DNA of 64,000 bases from Lingula anatina. Its lineage: Eukaryota; Brachiopoda; Lingulata; Lingulida; Lingulidae. This document shows positions 34,070 through 46,950 of this stretch, in pieces. Numbering within the stretch: the stretch's first letter is position 1; every line of letters begins with the position of its first letter. The position numbers were made by a program, and so were the translations under genes. Below the pieces are notes generated by a model that did not search any database, had not been told where the DNA came from, and saw only the letters and a program-made list of their open reading frames with translations. The DNA lies in contig NW_019773544.1 of assembly GCF_001039355.2 (NCBI RefSeq), positions 23,666 through 87,665 on the forward strand, given 5' to 3'.

Positions 34070-36346
34070 ATGGTATGTAAAAATGCAGAAACCTTCGAAC
34101 TTTTACATTGTTGAATGCGTTTCTCGTCGAAAATTATTTTACATTTTTCTCCTAATTTGTTTCAAATACCATTTTAATTTTAAGATGATACTTCATTGTC
34201 CTTGTTTCTCTTCCAGATAAGTCAACTTATTTTTGCATTCGCCATCATCATTCCATCCACATGTAAGTACTTTAAAATATGCTTAAACGATAAAAAGTTA
34301 ATTGATCATACAATGCTTGCGTGTATAGTTCTTTATTCAATACTTTTAGTCTTAAGTAAACAAATATAGATAAATAGATATTCAGTGCATTGAGTGAGTT
34401 CACATAACCCGTGCATAGGCCTACTATATATTTTTGATCTTGTCTCAGAGAGTGTACGAAAAAAAAAATTAACGAATTGTTTTACGTATATAAACGTATA
34501 ATTATAGATTTTTTTTTTTTTGCAGTAAACATTATTTCATTCACTATCATTTTCAGATGCCTTCAGAATAGCCTGTTGGTACACAAACTGGTCACAGTAT
34601 AGACCAGGGGATGGAAAATTCTTCCCTGGGAATATAGATCCTAAGTTATGCACACACATCTACTATGCCTTTGCTAACGTGGGCCTGGAGAACGGAGAGT
34701 GGGGCCTTCAGATGATCGAGTGGAACGATGAAGGTAGGCACAAAGGGCAAACGTATTTGTAAATACTAGAAAAGCACTCAGAGAGCGCAGACCTCCGCCA
34801 AGGCAGCAAAGTCTTCATCCACTGCTGTTTCACCCCTAAATTCTCGATATTTTTTATTATGGATTATTGATTGATTATTGATCCGGATCACCACAAAATT
34901 ATCTGTTCCTTGGCCCACTTCTGACAGTTCCTGAAAATTTCATCAAAATCGGTCCATAACTTTTTGAGTTATGTTGATGACAGACAAACAAACAGGGGTG
35001 AAAACAACCTCCTTGGCGGATGTACTAAATATAGGAAGGAAAGAAAAACAGTAACAACAGCGATCGAACAAAGAGGCAATTAAATAAATGAAAAAGAATA
35101 ACTTTCTTTCTGATCTGATTCTGATTCTGACATCCCCCATTAATATAAAACTGACCTATCCTTACAGCTATATACACCGAGATGATGGCACTGAAGAAAG
35201 TAAACCCCAAACTTAAGGTGTTGTTGGCAGCGGGAGGATGGAACCACGGCACAGAAACATTCAACTCCATGTCCAAGCAGAGGTCAACAAGAGACCAGTT
35301 TCTCAAAAATGTCATCTCCTTTTTGAGAAAGTATAACTTTGATGGTCTCGACTATGACTGGGAATACCCCGGAGATGCAGATAGAGGCAGTGGCCCTGAG
35401 ACAAAACAACAGTTTTCTGATTTGGTGAAGGTAAGCCAGTTCAAGAACTGATCGAGGCGTGACAGATTTGTAAACATTTGCTTTGAATAATTTTCCATGA
35501 GACATGACACTTAATACTATATCTTATTATAACTGTAGCCTTAAAACTGCCAATTATCCAAACGATTTTACGTACATACATGTATGTAAGTCAATGAGGG
35601 ACAAAGCTTCCGCTGAATGCTCGTCACGAGGTAAACATAATATGTAGAATGCTTATCATGCCAGTACAATACCGTGTTTTGCATACGGTTCATACATCCT
35701 GTAGGAGGATAGGACTGCGTAACGAGTTGTCAGTATTTTATTTAGGGAAAATGTTCAAGCAATTGTATATTTGACTTCAGGAGTCGAGAGAGGCATTTGA
35801 CGCAGAAGCAGCATTTAGTGGATCCGAGCGCTTGTTAGTGACTGCCTCAGTCGGTGTGACTGCAGAGAAGGCAAAGAATGGATACGATATTCCTGTCATG
35901 AATAAGTAAGATTATTTCTACTTTGACGTCTAAATATTCAAAAAGATATTGCTGGACGACACCAGCAGCATCTAAATTGTTTCTTCAAACCTTGTTTATC
36001 TAGTTATCACCGGCATCGTGCAATTTGAAGCGCAATTTGTTTTTTTTTTTAATGAAATTCGAATTTTCGAGGTTAATGTGTAACATCTGCATTCGTAAAA
36101 CAGGAAAAAAAATGATCAAAGTGAAATCTAAAGTAATCATTTTTTTAGATACCTTGACTGGACTAATCTGATGACCTATGACCTCCATGGCGGCTGGGAA
36201 AACTTTCTTGGTCACAACTCTCCTCTGTATCCCAGATCGGATGAAACCTACCCCCAAAACCAACTCAACGCTGTAAGATATATTTCAAAATATACATACA
36301 TATGCACTAGTATAGGCCCTACTGTATACACTGTATATATAATTTT

Positions 36347-36389
<43 letters not shown>

Positions 36390-38992
36390 NNNNNNNNNNN
36401 NNNNNNNNNNNNNNNNNNNNNNNNNNNNNNNNNNNNNNNNNNNNNNNNNNNNNNNNNNNNNNNNNNNNNNNNNNNNNNNNNNNNNNNNNNNNNNNNNNNN
36501 NNNNNNNNNNNNNNNNNNNNNNNNNNNNNNNNNNNNNNNNNNNNNNNNNNNNNNNNNNNNNNNNNNNNNNNNNNNNNNNNNNNNNNNNNNNNNNNNNNNN
36601 NNNNNNNNNNNNNNNNNNNNNNNNNNNNNNNNNNNNNNNNNNNNNNNNNNNNNNNNNNNNNNNNNNNNNNNNNNNNNNNNNNNNNNNNNNNNNNNNNNNN
36701 NNNNNNNNNNNNNNNNNNNNNNNNNNNNNNNNCTGAAAATGAAGAATAAACAAAAATGAAAAGGAAAACAGGGTATTGAAACGAGCGACTGCATGAGAAA
36801 TTTTAGAGAAAACATTCAAGTTATCCATTGTTTGAGTGTTTATCTATTTACCCAATTAAACGATCACCACCATTAACAATGACTGTTTCATGATATTTAA
36901 TCAACATGCAGTAATACATAAGCATTATGCTTATTTTAGCATGTTTCCGTGGAGTATTGGATCGCTCAAGGGTACGACCCAGCTAACCTCCTCCTGGGAG
37001 TGGGTTCATACGGTCGCTCCTTCACCATGCAGGACGCCAACAGACATGACTTGGGGGATCCCGCTTCTAGAGCAGGGAGTCCAGGGCCATTTACCAGAGA
37101 AAATGGATTTTTGGGTTATTATGAGGTGAGACTCCTTTACATGATTTTACAGTTCATATCAACTAGTTCTTTTTCAATTTAAAGTTTTAATTTTAAATAA
37201 ATATAGTCCATAAAAGCCTACAGGTTAATCTAAAACTCAGAACATTAAACAAAAACATAATTTAATTTTTTTCTTAGTCACCCTAGACATAAACAATATA
37301 AATTTACATAATAAAACTGAAAAACGTTTTTATTCTTTCAATATCCAGGTATGTCAAAAAGCTTGGCCAAGTGTATTCAACAATGAACACAAAGTACCAT
37401 ATGCCTACGACACAGTCTCTCTTCAGTGGGTGGGGTACGATGACATGACAAGTATGAGAATTAAGGTAAGTATCTATTTTTCAATTTACAAGGCTCATTG
37501 TTGATCATCAGTGTGTAAAAAATAAAGGAAAAAGTGCATTTATCAACAAATTTTACTAAAATCAGAGCGAAAAATATTCAGGATTTTTTCAGTAAGGTAT
37601 ACTATTCAATTTTTTATTCTTTAAAGAAAATGAACACCACTTGCCCCCACAGCAACTCTAAACACGAAGTGTATTCTTTTGAATAGGCTGATTATGTATG
37701 TTCCAATCAGCTGGGTGGAATCCATATGTGGGCCTTAGACATGGACGACTTCTCTGGCCAATTCTGTAAACACGGGATGAATTATCCTCTCCTTAGAACT
37801 ATAAACGCTGGTCTTCAAGCATGTAGTCCCCAGCCTGGTACCCCTGCACCCACTGATGCACCCACCCAGGCACCCACTCAGGCACCAACTCAAGCGCCAA
37901 CCCAGGCACCTACTCAAGCACCTACCGCTGCACCAACCCAGGCACCTACTCAAGCACCCACCGCTGCACCAACTCAAGCACCAACCCAGGCACCAACTCA
38001 AGCACCTACCGCTGCACCAACTCAAAAACCCACCCAGGCACCTACCGCTTCACCAACTCAAGCACCTACCAAACCACCTACAGCTGCACCAACCAAAGCG
38101 CCAACCCAGGCACCTACCATTGCACCAACTCAAAAACCCACTGAGGCACCTACTGAAGCACCTACCGATGCACCAACTCAAGCGCCAACAAAGGCACCTA
38201 CTCAGCCCACAACTACAGCAGCAAGTGGAAGTAAGTGTTGTCAAAGCAAGCACGCACACTCTCAGTTGTATACATATAATTCTTACTTTCAGTCATTCAA
38301 CGAAAATGAGGACTTGTTATGAATATCTGTAAGTTTTGTTCCTTTGCTTGTGACAGATATGGGTTGGTTATAGCTTTATATCTTGATACCCATTTGTTAT
38401 AATTTTTTTAATAGGCAAGACATTTTACTTACATTAAAACTTTGATTTTTCAGAATTCGTTTGTCCCGAAGAGAGCGGATATTTTCCACATCCAAGAAAT
38501 TGTAGAAAGTTCTATCACTGCGCCATGAATAAAGCATTCAGCAAAATCTGCCCCAAAGGCATGTTCTACAACCCACAGACTTACCTCTGCGACTACGAAG
38601 ACAACGTCCCATCTTGTGCCAATGGAAACCCCACAGAAATAGGTAACATTCTTTATCTGGGGATATCTAATTAAAAACTTAGCGAAAAAGCAGTTACGTC
38701 TAATGCATGTTGACCGGCACAGTCAGTTAAAACCATTGTGCTCAAACCCTAATATATCATGCTTTTTCCACTTTTAGATCAATTCATATGTCCCAGCGAT
38801 GGCATCTTCCCCGACCCTGATGACAACGGATGTTACTACAACTGCGCCAATGGTAACCCATTCCGCACATGCTGTATGGACGGCCTGGTCTTTGATACCC
38901 AAGACCTCATCTGTAGATTTTCATTGCAAGAAGAAGCCGAAGTCATGCACCCAAAGTTTCCCAAAGTTAAGAAATTGGAGAAGATTTACTAA
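34070..38992 (+). CDS. Secreted GH18 chitinase B with longer PT-rich linker and two CBM14 domains
   Basis: Tandem duplicate of chitinase A, 7.28 kb downstream. Coding exons: 34070-34072, 34217-34262, 34557-34733, 35168-35430, 35781-35905, 36149-36272, 36940-37125, 37349-37465, 37687-38230, 38454-38642, 38778-38992 (662 aa). Exons 1-8 and 10 have exactly the same lengths as in A, and the catalytic FDGLDYDWE is intact. Differences are in the linker (exon 9 is 84 nt longer, more APTQ units) and at the C-terminus. There the last CBM14 is followed by a basic tail ending KKLEKIY. An assembly gap with a poly-A run lies in intron 6 and does not touch coding sequence. AATAAA lies at 39379. Exon-flanking sequences resemble A while intron interiors do not. 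Confidence 0.92.
36390..36732. other. Assembly gap (343 N) in intron 6 of chitinase B
   Basis: Undetermined bases after a long poly-A run, inside an intron. Confidence 0.98.
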
Positions 38993-40754
38993 ATGAATAT
39001 ATAGAACACTGCTGCGTGTATATGAAAAAAAGGTTATATGAATAGATGGAATATTGATTGAATATTGGTTATTACGGACAACTACGGATATACGAATGAT
39101 GGACTCCGCATTATCCTACTCAGGGTCACGCCCAGGCCAACCAAAAAGTAACAGGGTCTGAAAGTGAGATAACCTGTGTTAAATACTTATTGCTAGTGTG
39201 ATGTCAGTTTAACAGTAAGCATTGTCATAGATGAGCTCAAAGCTTTTCATTTTTTTCCTGTGGACTTTAATATAATTTTTAATGTAAGTTAATTTATTTT
39301 TACAATCACCATTTTACTTTCCCATAAATTTTGATATATTTATTTTTGTATTGTAACAATCTTACAAAAAGTTTTTTAATAAAAATAATTTTGAAAACAT
39401 ATATGTGATATCTATAATTGTTTCTTTTCCTTAAATGTGGGATGAAGCACAGTTAACTAGTTTTGATATTTCTACAGTTTATTGACTCGAGGTACATTAA
39501 CAGCACTTCTGGTGAATGAATATCAATTATAAAACAATACCAAACTCCTACCAGCGGTAATTCTTACAGTACGAACTCAAGAACCCCCCTTCTCCCCAAT
39601 ACGATAACCTAACCCTGCAACGTAAATGACGACGTTATGCTACGTGCATTCAGGTGTTACCTTGCTTTCGTTCTCACTGAAGATATATAGTTTATGGATT
39701 ACTAAGTTTACTTCCCCCTCACCATAGTTCATAGTGCTTGGGCAATAATCGTGACAGCTAATGGGTTGGAGCAATATATATATAATATCCATGCATAAAT
39801 CTGTGTACCGCGTGTTATTAAACTCAAGTGTCTTCACCGTAACCAAGACTCCAAGAATTTCTACGCGCCATTTAATCTTCGTGTAGCACTGGCAAGAGCA
39901 TCACGGTTTACGGTGAAATCAAAGCGTCGCACAGTTGAACAAGCAAAGCGGTTGCAGTATAGCGTGTTACCAACAGAACGTAGGATATAACCATAAACCA
40001 TTTGCTATTAACTGGTAAGGTACATAACACTATATGTCTGGTAAGATCCTTTTTATAAAACAAAATTTGAAATTTTACACGTATGAAAATCTAATCAAAT
40101 TCAGGAGACCAGTTTGACTGATTGAGGAAAGGTGCGTGGTGAAGCAACCCGTTCAAAGGTAACCTTATCTTTAGTATTATTGAACAGCACAGCGTTTAAT
40201 TTGTAGTTTAAACTGGGTGATTCTAGATTACATTGCTAATCTGTACCATTCTCAAGGTATTTTTTCACTTGTTTTTCAACAGAGCATGAGTAAATGGCCA
40301 CATGAGCAGTGAAGTTAGCCAACTAACTTGAACGCAAACACATACTGACAAAAGGAAGGATGATTTATTTATAATTTACATTAAAAAGTGTTGGTTTTCT
40401 AAACGATTAACATCTGATGAAAAGAGCGATTTTCATACGTGCACTATTAAATAGCATTAAATTACTTTATTACGTCTTCCGTCACCTCAAAACGATAGAT
40501 AAAATGATAAAAAAAAAACTGACATGGAAAAACGTGTTTATGAAGTGTTTGGAAGGAATGGGAGATCTGTGGTTGAGATTAGTCTTTGGTTATGGGAAAA
40601 GGGTTGAAATGCGAACATTTTCGTCGACCAACTAGTCTACTTTGTCTCATAAAACCTTTAACAAAACACTGCAGGTAGCCTTGTAATGAATTCAGAAAAG
40701 GGTAACTCCGAATCTTTCTTGTCTTTCTTATTTCCTTGTTTTATTATATTATCT
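38993..40754. other. 3' flank of chitinase B and unassigned sequence
   Basis: The first ~400 bp is the 3' UTR and poly(A) region of chitinase B. A TATA-like run (ATATATATATAAT) at about 39774-39787 and a GTAAGG donor-like site near 40015 could mark a non-coding first exon of chitinase C, but nothing ties them to that gene. No other gene is seen. Confidence 0.35.
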
Positions 40755-40904
40755 CTAGTTTGTCCCACACGACATTTTACGTTTGCTCATTTTTTCGTTC
40801 TTCGGCAGCTCTATCATACTCTTGAATCTGCGGATGCTGTTTGACTCGAAGTCAGAAATATTAATCGTAGTCTCATTGATGTCCCAGCCACAGGCCTTTG
40901 CGTG
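40755..40904 (-). CDS. Possible terminal exon of an unknown minus-strand gene
   Basis: On the minus strand, a TTTATTTCAAG acceptor leads into 49 open codons and a TAG stop. The sequence contains CGWDINETTINISDFES and IRRFKSMIELPKNEKMSKR, with the mixed composition of real protein. AATAAA (minus strand, 40740-40745) lies only 10 nt after the stop. No upstream exons were found on this strand, and chitinase C occupies the other strand from 41570. No family is recognised. Confidence 0.3.
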   Translation of the reverse strand, partial: HAKACGWDINETTINISDFESNSIRRFKSMIELPKNEKMSKRKMSCGTN

Positions 40905-41569
40905 CTTGAAATAAAACATAAAATGCGAGTGTTAATCTTGCATGTAATTTCCCCTAATGACAAACTAATACTAGCTAATTGCCACACAACCTATTTCGTC
41001 TTTTAAGGGAAACGAATGCTATCACTTAGGTAACCGCAGGACCCCGTTTCAAAAAAGAAAAAGAAATAATGTACTTTTAGGAATGCTGCATCTATCAGGC
41101 AATTATGATTGAGATGGGGAAACGAACAGCAGAAGTCTACTAAATTAAAACAAGTCTACATGTGCCTTTTTCAGAAGGATAAAAATAAATAATCTAACTA
41201 TTTACAGTCTTTAATATCAGTTGAAATATTGCTTCAATAGAGATGCATTCTGCCTTAAAATAGACTAGAATATTGGGAGTTAAAAAAAAACTATCGTAAA
41301 ATTTTGACGAAGAGAAAATGACGATTCTTCCTGGCACATTCAAGTGCTCACCGACCAACACTATCATTTTAACCTTTAAGCCAAATGAAAAATTACATGC
41401 ATTTTTAGCATTTTAAAATTAAAAACTTGTATCATGCCTAAATGCCATACGGAAATATTTTACAAACAAAAGGCGTAGATTTATGACAGCGAGAAACCAA
41501 CACGCAATCATTCTGGGTCTGTTTTTTTTTACAGCGACCCTTACTGTATTAACGATTGTTTAATTCCAG

Positions 41570-44500
41570 GGAATATGCAAGGTGTATCTTCCAGCTCCAA
41601 AAAACTGGTGGTATATTTTACCAACTGGGCTCATTTAAGAAAAGATGAGGCAAGATTTGTCCCCGGCGACATCGACCCTAGTCTGTGCACCCATATCATC
41701 TATTCATTTGCCAAGGTCAACAAAAACGAGTCGGGATTTATTCTAGAGGGCACGCAGTGGAATGATATGGGTATCATAAACAAAACTTTTTATAGTTATA
41801 ATCAATAGTTGTAATAGTACTAGTAGTGTTAGTGTATTAACTTATGTATTAACTTGCTTTCTTGCTAAATTAAATGCACGGCGTATGGGGAGGGGGGTGT
41901 TTCGAGTGAAATCACACCACTTAGACAGATGTGCTTGCTTTGTAGAAATGTTCTCAGAATTAGTCTCCATAAAGGACAAATATCCAAACCTGAAACTACT
42001 CTTGGCAGTTGGTGGTTGGAATCACGGCACCGCCATGTTTAACGAAATGGCGTCGTCTGCTGCGACGAGAGCTCAATTCATCAAGAGCACTATCAAATAT
42101 TTGAGAGATATCAAATTTGACGGCTTCGACTATGACTGGGAGTATCCTGGAAATTCTGATCGTGGCTCCCCTCCCGAGACAAAGCGGCATTTCGCTGAAC
42201 TAATTCAGGTGAGGCGAGCACATTCGGGTACAACAGTAAACGTTATTATATAAACATTACACGTCTCACTTTATGATTAGTATCTATTAATTTTTTTTAA
42301 TTGAAGAAATAGTATGACAGTTTTCTATCCAATAACAGTTTACATAAAATAAAAAATTTCAAAGTATGGCTTATTCTTTTTGTTAGGATACTCGATCAGC
42401 GTTTGAGGAGGAAGCTAATACAAGTGGGAAACCCCGATTGCTGTTGACCGCTGCCGTCGCTGCAGGGGTGTATGCTGTTGACAGTGGCTATGACGTTCCA
42501 ACAATCGCAAAGTAGAATAACGCTTTAATTAACAAAAAACTTTCATTGAAAGAGGCAAAAACAGCTGTCTTTCATTGAGTATCTCACTGTATAAAAATAA
42601 TTGATAATTTTGGAATTATTTTTTAGTAAACTTCTTTTGAAATACAATGAAAATACTTTTTAAGTTTCAACCCGATCTTCTGAAATGCTGTTTTTTCTTA
42701 TCTTGTACCAGGTCGGTGGACTTTATTAATTTAATGGCTTACGACTTCCACGGCAGCTGGGAGGACACCACGGGGCACCACAGCGCCCTCTACCACAGGC
42801 AAGATGAACCACCGGCACACAAGTCGGCCAACCAAGTAAGGGGAAAAAGCTTATTTATATACACTTTAGGCATTTAAATTTAATATTGATGAAATACATA
42901 TACTTTATAAAGCATATAGGCCGATCCAGAAAGGGAGGCGGGGTCCTTAGAAAAAATCGCATATCCAGCCTTCGCCCCTTTTACTCTGGAACCAACAGAC
43001 CGGCAGGAAAGATGTTTCTTATAGTCACCATCCAATTTGCCCAAAAATGCTCAATATCTTAATAAATCCTGTGCAATAGGGTGATGGAGTTGGGGGGAGG
43101 CGGAGAAAACCGAATCCGCCAGCGTTGTTAAAGTGAGTTGTTCGAACAAATTAAAAAAATTGCATTTTGCTTATCTTCTCTGCCGTGACGTCTAGGATGC
43201 TGCTGTCAACTACTGGATTCAGCAAGGCATGCCTCCTGACAAGATAGTGCTGGGCGTTGCCTTCTACGGACGCACCTTCACCCTGAGAAACCCTGAAGTC
43301 CATGGCTTGGGGGCACCCATTAGAGGTCCTGGGACACCGGGGCCTTACACATTAGAGCCCAGTATGCTGGCTTACTTTGAGGTTCGAGAACTGTTCAAAA
43401 TATCTTTCTTAATTGTAATTATAATTCTTCAAATATTGTCTAAATGTTTGTTTTCGATAGTTCTCTTATTTTAAATTTCAGTTTGTGAAATGTGCTCGTA
43501 CTTCAGAGACAAGTATCACGAGGAATACAGTTTAAAAATAGCAGTTAAAATAGTTGCTTTAAAAACTTACTTATTTTTCTCTAGAGTATTGCTCGGTATG
43601 CAAGTGTAACATAAAACCGTCGATAATATATATATACATTGTACAGGCGAATCCTTCAATAATGACCGGGACACTAATTTTATTAATATCCCAGCTGAAC
43701 TTTTTTAATTTACATAACATTTCGTTTTTATAACAAAATCTCCAGATATGTGAATTGCAGTCCGCCCAGCGAAATTGGAGTTGCCAACACAAGGTGCCAT
43801 ACAGTATCTGTGGCAACCAATGGATAGGATACGACGATACCGAGAGTCTAAGGATGAAGGAAAGTTAAACGAAATTGCTCCAATCAGTTCTTCTAAAGTG
43901 TCGTGTTAACTTATACTTGGCGCAGCCCATTTGAATGGCGATGTTATTTCTACAGCACATGTGAAGGCGATTGTTAGCTTCTCGATCTTTATTTTTTAGG
44001 AAATTACGGTTTGTGCGCACATGAGCCTTATATTTCTTAAAATTTTGCAAAAAGTTGTCCGAGTAGTTCCTGTAGTTTACCAAGTTCTAGCTATATTTTC
44101 GATCTTGGGGGAGGGGGTTCCCTAACCATTGCATTTTTCACTTTAATTATGAGCGTTTCGTTACCTCTTTCTGATACAGGGTGAGTACGCGCGGTCCAAG
44201 GGCCTCGGTGGCGTTATGGTCTGGAGCATTGACATGGATGACTTCAAAGGAAAGTTCGGCACCATGGGACCCTACCCCTTGTTAAGGGCTCTCAAGTCCG
44301 GTCTTGATGGGAGAGGTTCATTAGACGCTCGTCCCTCTGACATGCAGGTTGCACCAACTGCACCAAAGCCAGCGGACGTCCCAGGGAAGCCTTCCAGTCC
44401 TTCGGTTTCAAATTCTGCGCAAGTACCACCCAAACCTTCTCAGTCCAAAGCAGAAGATGTACACGAAAAATCTGAGACAGGTGATACAGGAAAATCCACC

Positions 44501-44883
44501 CATTGTACAGACATTTCTTAATTTCACTTAAGGATAAGTCTGGCGTCTCTGCCACTGCACTAACTGATAGAACTCCTCACACTTCTTTCATATCCCTTTT
44601 ACCAATAAAAAAGTATCCGTAAAATAATGGCACCATAGGCCTATTTTTTTTAATCTAAAGTGGCTGTTATAAAAAAAAACTTCAATAAAACAAATTTCAT
44701 ATTTCTGCTATCGTTACAGGTGTAATGCCGTACCCGGGAGACGGGTTGTTCCCTGATCCGAAGGACCCCACCAAATACTACAGCTGTGCCAACGGGATTA
44801 TGTACTCACAGCAGTGTCCTCCGGGTCTGGTGTTCAATCCGGTCACCAAGACCTGCGACTGGCCTCAAAATGTACGGAAATAG
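41570..44883 (+). CDS. GH18 chitinase C (diverged), one incomplete CBM14, one damaged splice donor
   Basis: Third GH18 gene of the cluster. Exons: 41570-41770, 41946-42208, 42387-42511, 42712-42835, 43196-43381, 43746-43859, 44180-44480, 44720-44883 (stop). Four consecutive exons have the same lengths (263, 125, 124, 186 nt) and phases as in A and B, so intron positions are shared. The catalytic FDGFDYDWE, LMAYDFHG and VWSIDMDDF motifs are all present. The exon ending at 43859 should be followed by GT but reads GAAAGT; read-through would stop after two more codons. The linker is short and Pro/Ser-rich rather than APTQ repeats. The single CBM14 lacks the first two Cys. The signal-peptide exon was not found; a hydrophobic frame starting at ATG 41483 is out of frame. 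It may be a live gene with a non-canonical intron or an early pseudogene. Confidence 0.8.
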
Positions 44884-45019
44884 GCTAGACCTCCATACTT
44901 CATCCTCGACATTATTTCGTGCCCAGGGGCCTGTTTCAGAAAAGTTTACCTGGTCTACGTCATTTGGCAACGCTCGAACTGCTAAAATTGGATAGCCGAC
45001 TTGGTGCATTCCCAGAGAT

Positions 45020-45207
45020 TTAGATCGATCCAGGGATTAAGATTTAGATCGACCTAACTCCCTGGGGGTTCACGCTAAATTGCAGTCAGCCGAGCGCGCA
45101 CCACAGTTAATTACCCCTTTACAGCTTTTAGTAGGCGGGAGAGACGCTTAAGCCGGCTAAGCTGACAGTAATCTAGTGAGACTCCCCACAGGGATAGATC
45201 GATCTAA
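45020..45207. mobile_element. Short MITE ending in TAGATCGATC (copy 2)
   Basis: Inverted relative of the element at 20711-20875. It shares CCTAACTCCCTGGGGGTTCACGC, AGTTAATTACCCC and CAGTAATCTAGTGAGACTCC. It lies 140 bp downstream of the stop codon of chitinase C. Confidence 0.75.
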
Positions 45208-45219
45208 AATCTATGGAAA

Positions 45220-46205
45220 TGGGGTCTAATTTCGGTAATTTCATGTATTTAGGACCGTTCGGATAAAAGACAAATATTACGACGGTGGCAGAAATAGATA
45301 AAGCCAGCACTATACCGGTCGACGTCGTCAGACATCTCTCTTGTAATAGTTTTTCTATCATGTTAAAGAGGAAACCAACAGTCCATGTTGTATTATTCAG
45401 TTATTGACTTCGGGTGAGGTCACCTCTTATTATTGATTTCTAAGTGTGAGCGGGTGACGTACATTGTGCAAGGACGGCAGTGTATGATTTCACGTACGCA
45501 ACGAAAGTATTCCCCCCCGCCCCCCAAAACAAGTATAAAGCTGATGTTGGCACGGTCAAGTTGCATTTAGAGTTAATGAAAATGAAGGGTTGTTTCCCTG
45601 GCGATCAACGAGTGGATAACAAGTGTAATACTACATGAAAATTAAACATCCAGATAAATTCGAAAATAATCAGAATACAGCTACTGAGCTACGTGTTATA
45701 GAAGGTATTATATATATATAGGAAACGCTACTTGGTATTCTCAGTTGCCTCGTTCTAGTAGGCGACTATGGCTCAATCCTGTCTCAAGTGGGCCACATTG
45801 TGTTTTAGTATACGAACATACCATAAGAAATGAAAGCAGGCGGCCCTTTAACCGATTTGTGAAAATCAGCAGCCAACTGTTAGCCTCTGTGAAACGGGCC
45901 CACGCAGTGCATTCAAAAAAGGGTTTTGAAAGGCTTCTACACTAAGAAAAAGAAGGCTGAATGCTTATACACTTTGAATAAAGCTAATATATAAATGTCT
46001 GGTTATGCTAATTGAAGACCCTTTCGCACAAGATCTTTTCCAAGGTTTTCATTGATCTGGATTAGATAGGACCCTCCCCCTTAATACTGTTTTAATAGAA
46101 AGCTTATGGCTTGTTCAAACCCATGTCTATAGGTAATTCCATGTGTTAACATAAGAAATAAAAATTAAATTGTCAGAAAGAAACAGACCAATAGTTCAAC
46201 TAAAA
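45220..46205. other. Intergenic stretch between chitinase C and the hnRNP gene
   Basis: No gene is recognised. The two genes converge here (chitinase C on plus, hnRNP on minus). Confidence 0.5.
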
Positions 46206-46213
46206 TCAGTGAC

Positions 46214-46219
46214 TTTATT
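46214..46219 (-). terminator. Poly(A) signal of the hnRNP gene
   Basis: AATAAA on the minus strand, about 730 nt downstream of the stop codon. It is a candidate only: the ATTT microsatellite at 46648-46687 also contains AATAAA-like hexamers. Confidence 0.45.
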
Positions 46220-46645
46220 ACCTACTACACTTCGGTGTTACATAATAAAATTTTACATTAAGAAAATTCAACTATCTTTACAATTTCTGCCACATTTCAT
46301 AATTGATGTTTAACATTCAGTGGAATGATCCAATTTAAAATTTTTCTAAAAACAAAAACAAAATGCAGAATCGGACCGGTGTTAAAGCCATTTGCTAGCA
46401 ACCGTCAATGACATTTTCTTTTTGCTATTTCCATGGAGAATCCAATCTAATTATGTACAGTACCGTTTTCAAAGTCGCACGATTCTTTTATCATTACAAT
46501 GACAACGGTTTCTACTTTAAGAAAACTATCTATAGTGTTCGTTCAATCTCTGCTGGGCAATACCGTCCCCTTACACAACCATGAGGTTTATTCAACATAC
46601 TGGCCACAGCTGAAAGAGAAAACATGGTAGTTCAGACACAAAATT

Positions 46646-46647
<2 letters not shown>

Positions 46648-46685
<38 letters not shown>

Positions 46686-46687
46686 TA
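46648..46687. repeat. (ATTT)n microsatellite in the hnRNP 3' UTR
   Basis: About ten uninterrupted TTTA/ATTT units within the likely 3' UTR. Confidence 0.9.
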
Positions 46688-46950
46688 TAAAATACAACAC
46701 CGAGTATCCTTAACATTTTAAATCCCAAAAGTTAAATACAAAACTACATGTTCTTCAGGCTTTGAATCTGTAACTATTTTGAAATGAACGAAAAAAAAAG
46801 GTGCCCAAGACCAAAACATCAGGTGTATCAGGACACTGAAAGTGTTCATTTATAGTTTAATCTCAATCAAACATAATGTATTTTACAATCTGTAGTTGAA
46901 GCAAAACGACCACAAGTCGCCATGTCATAATTCCACGTACAAGCCCATGT

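Noticed and set aside
41483-41560. Hydrophobic N-terminal frame as signal peptide of chitinase C
   Set aside because: Stops before the first exon and is out of frame with it; joining would need an extra base in a T run or an intron of about 23 nt.
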